Shown in pieces: positions 57,972 through 64,000 of a DNA stretch of 64,000 nt. How positions within the stretch are numbered: the stretch's first letter is position 1; each line of letters opens with the position of its first letter. A model generated the notes under the pieces. It saw nothing but the letters and a program-made list of their open reading frames with translations. It made no database searches and was not told the DNA's origin. Position numbers and translations under genes: made by a program. Origin of the DNA: a bacterium (GTDB lineage Bacteria; Zhuqueibacterota; QNDG01; JAGLOF01); the NCBI GenBank assembly GCA_023139105.1, contig JAGLOF010000058.1, positions 1 to 64,000 on the forward strand, given 5' to 3'.

Positions 57972-59519
57972 GTGTTTAAGAACTCATTTGATGAGGTTCT
58001 TTGGGAGTATCTCGAAGTAAAAGACAATGAGAAGGATAAAGATACTCAAGCAGCATTAGTCATTTTTATTGATGATCTTGACCGGTGTCCTCTGCCTAAA
58101 ATTGTAAATATTCTTGAAACTATAAAATTGTTCATGGATAAAAAGGGTTGTATTTTTGTGCTGGGCGCCGCAAAAGAAATAATTGAAAAGGCGATGCAGA
58201 ATGATTCACGATATGATGCAAAGGATGCTGATGAGTTTCTTGAAAAGATTATTCAAATAAACTTTCCACTGCCTAAAAAGATCAAAGAGAATTCCGGAGA
58301 TTTTATTAAAGAATTAGTTGCCCGATTGGGCCTTGAAATTGTTCTTGATGATAAGATACTGAATGTAATACTGCCGATCATGGAATTCAATCCGAGACGG
58401 ATTATTGCACTGTTTAATGATGTCAGTTTACAGCTTGCCATTGTGAATCACAATGAAAATGGTATAGCATACAAGAAATTATTATTATGGAAGACGCTGG
58501 AAAAATATGAAAAGGGACTTTTTAATACGGTTATCAAAGAGAGAAAGTATTTTATACAATTTTTAGAGGATCTAAAAATATATGAAGAAAGTACAGCCGG
58601 GGCGGAATATGATGAAGTGGAAATCAAGAAACAATTAAAAAATCCCGATTGGATAGTATATTTTAATGATACTGATATTCGTTTGCTGCTGAGTGAACTT
58701 GATTTTAATATGGAGCATATTGGTGATTATGATATCTTGGTGCATCATACTGCTACCCTTGAGCCGGAAGTTTCCGAAGAAGAGGAGTTGGAAGTTTTTC
58801 TAAAATATATAAAAAAGATTGAAAGATCAATAAAAGACGCTCCTGGTGATTATAAAGAGTTTATATCTGTTGCCGATGGTAAATATGATCTTGAAGAACT
58901 TGGCGAAGCGAAAATTAGACCATTTGCTCTTGGTAAGTATTCGGTTACAAATAAATGGTTCAGGGAATTCATGAACGAGGGTGGATATACTAAAGATAAA
59001 TTGTGGTCACCAGATGGAATAAAATGGCTCAGAAAAATGAGAATAACTGAACCTGCTTATTGGCAAGATAAACAGTTTTATCATCCTGGTAAACCGGTGA
59101 TTGGTGTTAGCTGGTGGGAAGCAGAAGCATTTATTAACTGGATTAACAGTAAAAAAAGTAATTTTATTACATCAGTTCGACTGCCAACAGAGGAAGAGTG
59201 GCTGGCAGCAGCAGGGAAGGAGAAAAGAACATATTCCTGGGGTAATGAATGGAATCCTGCACATTGTAATAATAGTGAGCTTGATATGGGCAGCACTAGT
59301 ATTGTGGGTATTTTTGGAAATGATAATACACCTGATGGTATTTCTGATATGACTGGTAATGTATGGGAATGGACAAGTACCAAGGATTACGGGGCTTGTG
59401 TTATTTGTGGCGGCAGTTGGGGCAGTGATGCTGAGCTTTGCCGGGTCTCTGGTCGTGGCAGTTATCACCCCGGCGATCGCGGCAATGGTATAGGCTTCCG
59501 CCTTGCCCATGGTTTGTAG
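57972..59519 (+). CDS. KAP NTPase C-terminal part fused to formylglycine-generating-enzyme (FGE-sulfatase / C-type-lectin fold) domain
   Basis: LVIFIDDLDRCPLPKIVNILETIKLFM (KAP Walker B); VTNKWFREFMNEGGY...VRLPTEEEWLAAAGKEKRTYSWG...DMTGNVWEWTS...GGSW...IGFRLAHGL. Confidence 0.87.
   Translation: MFKNSFDEVLWEYLEVKDNEKDKDTQAALVIFIDDLDRCPLPKIVNILETIKLFMDKKGCIFVLGAAKEIIEKAMQNDSRYDAKDADEFLEKIIQINFPLPKKIKENSGDFIKELVARLGLEIVLDDKILNVILPIMEFNPRRIIALFNDVSLQLAIVNHNENGIAYKKLLLWKTLEKYEKGLFNTVIKERKYFIQFLEDLKIYEESTAGAEYDEVEIKKQLKNPDWIVYFNDTDIRLLLSELDFNMEHIGDYDILVHHTATLEPEVSEEEELEVFLKYIKKIERSIKDAPGDYKEFISVADGKYDLEELGEAKIRPFALGKYSVTNKWFREFMNEGGYTKDKLWSPDGIKWLRKMRITEPAYWQDKQFYHPGKPVIGVSWWEAEAFINWINSKKSNFITSVRLPTEEEWLAAAGKEKRTYSWGNEWNPAHCNNSELDMGSTSIVGIFGNDNTPDGISDMTGNVWEWTSTKDYGACVICGGSWGSDAELCRVSGRGSYHPGDRGNGIGFRLAHGL
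59409..59510 (+). other. Candidate DGR variable region (VR)
   Basis: GGSWGSDAELCRVSGRGSYHPGDRGNGIGFRLA; nearly all putative variable codons end in C or T, as expected from AAC/AAT template codons. Confidence 0.6.
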
Positions 59520-59930
59520 CGGTGCATTTTTTCGGTATTGAGCAATAGAACTTGCTTTGATTTTTTTAAACGGGAGCGTTGCGGAGCAGCGACCGCGGAA
59601 AAAATGGAAGCATGTTCTGTAGGATGACATTTGACGGAGGACGTTGTTGCCGTTTTGGTAATGTTGTTTTTGTTCTCTATCTATAATCTGAATATACTCC
59701 TGATAAGTTTTTACCTGAACATTTAAATTCCATTTTTATTAGCATTGTTTCCCCTTGCATTTTTCCGGTTGCCGGTTTAAATTTCATTTTGCTGTCCGAA
59801 GGACAAATATGTGGCTTCAATCCCTCCGGAAGTCGCCGGTTGTGAGTAACTTCCACCGCCTCTGCCTGTGCATCGTTTAATTTAATTATTGATCAGGCGA
59901 TTGTAGAGTTTCATATATAAGGGAGAAAGC

Positions 59931-61898
59931 ATGGAAAAGATGTTTTTCAGCCTTGTTAGCCCGCCACCGCCTGGGTTTGAGCAAAGACTTCCCTCCCGAT
60001 ATGAACTTCTTGAATGTCAGCTGGCCCTGTTTGCGGATAATGTGGAAGGTGTGTTCGCATTATTAGATGATTTTACAGAGCGTGTCAGTGGTCTGGTGAT
60101 TACAGTAGATGAGGCTTTTATCCACAGATCCATAGGGCAGCAGCTTTGGCATTTGACTGTTCCTGATACAGTATTGCCATATCTTCATGGGATTGCCGCA
60201 TGCTTTCTGGATATCATGACCGGCCAGAATGTTTCTTTAACTAATTCAGAAGAACTCTACAGTAGAATGAAAGACCTTGAGACCAAGTTGGCCCGGCAGC
60301 AACATACAGAATCTGCATTACAAGTCAGTAAAGCGCGGTTTCGGGATGTATTGGAAAATTCACATGATATGGCGTATAAGCTTAATTTGATCACAGGAAC
60401 TTATGAGTATTTAAGCCCTACGTCTGAAAAATTGATGGGCTTTACACCGGATGAGATCATCGGAATGGGTTTTAAAGAAGTGGAGAAACGATTCCATCCT
60501 GAGGATCGGGAACGTTACAACAATCACTTCAACAAAGTATTGAATAAATCCTTTCTTGATGCAAAAGATATTGTCAACACCATTGAATATCGTTGGAAAA
60601 GAGGAGACGGAGAATATCGTTGGTATAGTGATAATAGAAATTTGATTTATGAAAACAGCGATTCGCCTGTCGCCATTGTCGGTAGCGTACGTGATATCAC
60701 TGACCTGAAACAGGTGGAGGAACATCTGCATCATCTCCGTAATTTTTTATCTAATATTATCAACTCTATGCCTTCTATGCTCATTGGTGTAGATATTGAT
60801 GGTCATGTGACGCAGTGGAACCGGGAGGCTGAGCTCTCTACCGGATTGTCTTTCAATGAAGTTGTCGGACAGCAGCTTGGTCTCGCTATTCCTCGTCTGG
60901 CCAATGAGATGGGTCGGATCAGGGAAGCCATTTCAAGTCGTGTTGAACAGACTGATTCGAAACGGATGTGGCTGAAAGACGGGGAGACATATTATGAAGA
61001 TGTGACCGTTTATCCGCTCGTTGCCAACGGTGTTGAAGGCGCAGTCATTCGTGTGGATGATGCCACAGAACGGGTTCGCATGGAAGAAATGATGATTCAG
61101 AGCGAGAAAATGTTATCGGTTGGTGGATTGGCAGCTGGTATGGCTCATGAGATTAATAATCCGCTGGCAGGGATGATTCAAACAGCGGAAGTTTTGAAAA
61201 ATCGATTGCTGGGGGAACTGTCAGCCAATGATAGGACGGCGGAAAATGTGGGGACGACGATGGAAGTCATCCGTCAATTCATGATTGCACGTGATGTTCC
61301 GAATATGTTAACAACAATTCATGAGTCAGGACTCCGTACATCGAAAATTGTGGATGATATGCTGAGTTTTTCCCGGAAAAGTGATTCTTTACTGACATCA
61401 TGCCATATTTCCGAAATCATAGATAAAGCCGTTGAACTGGCCAGTAAAGATTATAGTCTGAAGAAGAAATATGACTTTCGGCAGATAGAGGTCGTCCGGG
61501 AATTTGAAGCCCGTTTACCCAAAGTCTCTTGTGAGGAGAGTAAGATTCAACAAGTGATATTGAATCTATTGCGCAATGGTGCCGAGGCCATGCAAAAAGA
61601 AAAGCTTGATGGTAGAAGGCCATGTTTTGTGCTTCGTCTAACCCATGAAATAGATGAGGATATGATCTGTATTGAAGTTGAAGACAATGGTGAAGGTATG
61701 GATGATGCCACGCGTAAACGGATATTTGAGCCGTTTTTTACAACGAAACAGGCTGGAGTGGGCACAGGGCTCGGACTGAGTGTCTCATACTTTATTATTA
61801 CTGATAATCATGATGGAGAGATGAGCGTTGACTCTGTCCCGGGCCAGGGAAGCATATTCAAAATCCGCATTCCTGTTAAGCCCCTAAAAAAACATTAA
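59931..61898 (+). CDS. PAS-domain sensor histidine kinase
   Basis: PAS repeats; GGLAAGMAHEINNPLAGMIQ H-box; VEDNGEGMDDATRKRIFEPFFTTKQAGVGTGLGLS. Confidence 0.93.
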   Translation: MEKMFFSLVSPPPPGFEQRLPSRYELLECQLALFADNVEGVFALLDDFTERVSGLVITVDEAFIHRSIGQQLWHLTVPDTVLPYLHGIAACFLDIMTGQNVSLTNSEELYSRMKDLETKLARQQHTESALQVSKARFRDVLENSHDMAYKLNLITGTYEYLSPTSEKLMGFTPDEIIGMGFKEVEKRFHPEDRERYNNHFNKVLNKSFLDAKDIVNTIEYRWKRGDGEYRWYSDNRNLIYENSDSPVAIVGSVRDITDLKQVEEHLHHLRNFLSNIINSMPSMLIGVDIDGHVTQWNREAELSTGLSFNEVVGQQLGLAIPRLANEMGRIREAISSRVEQTDSKRMWLKDGETYYEDVTVYPLVANGVEGAVIRVDDATERVRMEEMMIQSEKMLSVGGLAAGMAHEINNPLAGMIQTAEVLKNRLLGELSANDRTAENVGTTMEVIRQFMIARDVPNMLTTIHESGLRTSKIVDDMLSFSRKSDSLLTSCHISEIIDKAVELASKDYSLKKKYDFRQIEVVREFEARLPKVSCEESKIQQVILNLLRNGAEAMQKEKLDGRRPCFVLRLTHEIDEDMICIEVEDNGEGMDDATRKRIFEPFFTTKQAGVGTGLGLSVSYFIITDNHDGEMSVDSVPGQGSIFKIRIPVKPLKKH

Positions 61899-61910
61899 GG
61901 GATGACATAG

Positions 61911-63833
61911 TTGAACGGGATACAAATTTCAATGAAATCACTAATTCATACTATCTTATCATTTTTATCATTACTGAATGTTTTGATTATCTTCATTCTC
62001 CCGGAATCAGGAGGATGTCAGTTTACTGGGGATTTTGTGCGCCGGCATGGAGATAGATTGGTTGCAGAAGCAGAGAGCGATGTTGTATGGTTGCGGGGCA
62101 TGGGAGTCAGTAACGGGTCCTTCTATGATGATCAGGATATAACACTGCTGTATGCCAATTTGACAGAGACGGACTATCGTTTAATTGCAGAATCGGGGAT
62201 GAATGTTTTCAGATTCAAAATGAATTACAAAACCTTTGAAGATGATAATCTCCCTTATGTGTATAAACAGGAAGGCTGGGACTGGCTTGACAGGAATATA
62301 GAGCTGGCCGGGAGTACCGGAATCTACCTGATACTGACAATGGCCTACCCCCCGGGCGGCTTTCAGCCAAATGGGTGCGGGCTGGATCTGTGGGAGCGTC
62401 CTGAAAATCAAGCCAGACTCCTTGCATTATGGAAAGCTATTGCTGGACGCTACAGCAATGAACCGATAATAGCAGGTTATGATTTACTGAATGAACCCAC
62501 AACATCACAGTCCTTTGAACAGTGGCAGGAGCTTGCTCAACAGCTGGCTGATACAATCCGTACAGTTGATAAAAATCATCTTCTGGTTGTTGAGTCACTG
62601 GCCGGTGTATGGGGAGAGTGGGAGGTGGATTACCAGAATCCTGAGAATGTATATTTTTTGATTAACGATGATAATGTCATGTATGATTTTCACTACTACT
62701 ACCCCCATGACTATACAGAGTGGTATCGTTACGGAGAAATTCAAAATTATCCTGATTCTGGTGTGATATATCTTCCCGATGATGCTGATTGGGATGATGC
62801 TATCTATAACAGTGCTGCTCTGTCAGCAGGGAATTCTGACTGGCACTACTATGAAGGTGAGTTGTTTCAGGTTACAGATACAACCCTGATAGCTGGCAGC
62901 CCTGCGCTAGTCAGTTTTTATAATACCGGAACAGTGTTCTTTGATGACGTTGTAGTAAAAGAATATAATGAAACGGGGCAATTTATCCGTGATCTTGTAA
63001 ATACGAACATTGCCTCAGATTCCATGTGGTACTACTGGGACACCGGCAGCAGTGCTGTTTTTGCGTTGAGTGATCAAGGGCATAATGATAATCATTCCCT
63101 GGCGATTTCCAGTTCAACAGATTATGCGGGCTGGCGTAGTCTGGATTTGAAGTTTCCTGTATCAGTAAATCATTTCTATTCAATAAACGGCTGGATGAAG
63201 GGTGTCAATGTCAGTGATAATGCCTCTTGCCGGATGAAGATAAAATTCATCAAAAGCCCTTCAGGTAAAGGTCTTATGTTTCGTGACAGAGCTTTCCTTG
63301 AGAGTAAGCTGCGCCTCTGGACTGAATTTGGCAGAGAGAATAATGTGCCGATCAATGTAGGTGAGTACGGTGTTGATCGTGATCTGTTTGATGGGCATGG
63401 CGGGCTGACATGGACGCAGGATATGCTTGAACTTTTTTCTCTGTACGGTGTTCATCATACTTATCATACACTTGAGATCATCAGGCACAATCAGGCAGTC
63501 ATGAATCTCTTTTCAGAGTACTTTAATACAACCGGCATTGAAATAGAATATAAAACAACTCAAAAATCTTATGTATTCCGCTTGAATCAGAATTTCCCCA
63601 ATCCTTTTAATCCGTCAACCGCCATAAACTATACGCTGCATGAGCCTGCTGAAGTGACATTGAGTATCTATAATTTGAATGGCCAGCTGATTGAATGTGT
63701 ACATAAGGGCTTTCTTCCGGCAGGCAGCTATACGCAAATCTGGCTTGCAGATGAATATGCCAGCGGTATTTATTTTTGCCAATTAGTAACTGATTCATCA
63801 TGCAGTACAATCAAACTGCTGCTTCAACGGTAA
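61911..63833 (+). CDS. GH5-family glycoside hydrolase with T9SS-type C-terminal sorting domain
   Basis: GYDLLNEPTTSQSFEQW; C-term NQNFPNPFNPSTAINYTLHEPAEVTLSIYNLNGQLIE...GIYFCQLV. Confidence 0.85.
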   Translation: MNGIQISMKSLIHTILSFLSLLNVLIIFILPESGGCQFTGDFVRRHGDRLVAEAESDVVWLRGMGVSNGSFYDDQDITLLYANLTETDYRLIAESGMNVFRFKMNYKTFEDDNLPYVYKQEGWDWLDRNIELAGSTGIYLILTMAYPPGGFQPNGCGLDLWERPENQARLLALWKAIAGRYSNEPIIAGYDLLNEPTTSQSFEQWQELAQQLADTIRTVDKNHLLVVESLAGVWGEWEVDYQNPENVYFLINDDNVMYDFHYYYPHDYTEWYRYGEIQNYPDSGVIYLPDDADWDDAIYNSAALSAGNSDWHYYEGELFQVTDTTLIAGSPALVSFYNTGTVFFDDVVVKEYNETGQFIRDLVNTNIASDSMWYYWDTGSSAVFALSDQGHNDNHSLAISSSTDYAGWRSLDLKFPVSVNHFYSINGWMKGVNVSDNASCRMKIKFIKSPSGKGLMFRDRAFLESKLRLWTEFGRENNVPINVGEYGVDRDLFDGHGGLTWTQDMLELFSLYGVHHTYHTLEIIRHNQAVMNLFSEYFNTTGIEIEYKTTQKSYVFRLNQNFPNPFNPSTAINYTLHEPAEVTLSIYNLNGQLIECVHKGFLPAGSYTQIWLADEYASGIYFCQLVTDSSCSTIKLLLQR

Positions 63834-64000
63834 AAAGACCTGTTCGATTCCGGTGTTATTTTCCATCCAGACTGTTTCGCAAAATCTCACGATATATGGT
63901 TGAGCGGTGAGTTCCAAGCCATTCAGCCATCTTAGATTTTGATATCCCTTAACTGTCGCATTTATTACTTGAACTCAGGTTTTTCTATTGTAGGTATTGC

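Noticed and set aside
59520-63999. DGR reverse transcriptase or template repeat downstream of the candidate VR
   Set aside because: Downstream ORFs are a PAS histidine kinase and a GH5 enzyme; no RT motifs and no obvious A-rich copy of the VR seen.

Overview
The window comes from a bacterial chromosome, probably FCB-group-like (a T9SS-type C-terminal sorting motif is present); taxonomy is inference. It holds ordinary housekeeping and catabolic genes at 0-18 kb and 46-64 kb, and an accessory block at about 18.8-45.7 kb. The main structure is a long array of integron-type gene cassettes (about 24.2-45.66 kb), plus one detached toxin-antitoxin cassette at 18.85-19.67 kb. No IntI integrase is visible in the window. 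Cassette boundaries can be read directly: the start of a cassette (GTTxxx...) is reverse-complementary to the attC R'' sequence at its own end, for example GTTATGCGTAA...TTACGCATAAC, GTTATTCAGCC...GGCTGAATAAC, GTTAGCCTTA...TAAGGCTAAC, GTTATGTGT...ACACATAAC, GTTATTGTG...CACAATAAC and GTTAACTGT...ACAGTTAAC. The attC family shares a left half, AACGAATAAGATTCACCCTCGACC(A/T)ACGGCCCTGCGGCAAATCGGGACGTG. In five sites the right half is replaced by a ~170-190 bp element whose 3' end looks like group II (IIC-like) intron domains V and VI. Cassettes carry toxin-antitoxin pairs (BrnTA-like, VapBC-like, Phd/ParE-like), a putative (p)ppGpp synthetase, a pAbiC-like abortive-infection protein, an ATPase-TPR protein, a YhcG/DUF1016 nuclease, a phosphotriesterase-like hydrolase and many orphan membrane proteins or lipoproteins. 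A second notable locus at 57.4-59.5 kb is a (frameshifted) KAP NTPase-formylglycine-generating-enzyme fusion. Its C-terminus looks like the variable region of a diversity-generating retroelement target, but no reverse transcriptase or template repeat was seen nearby.
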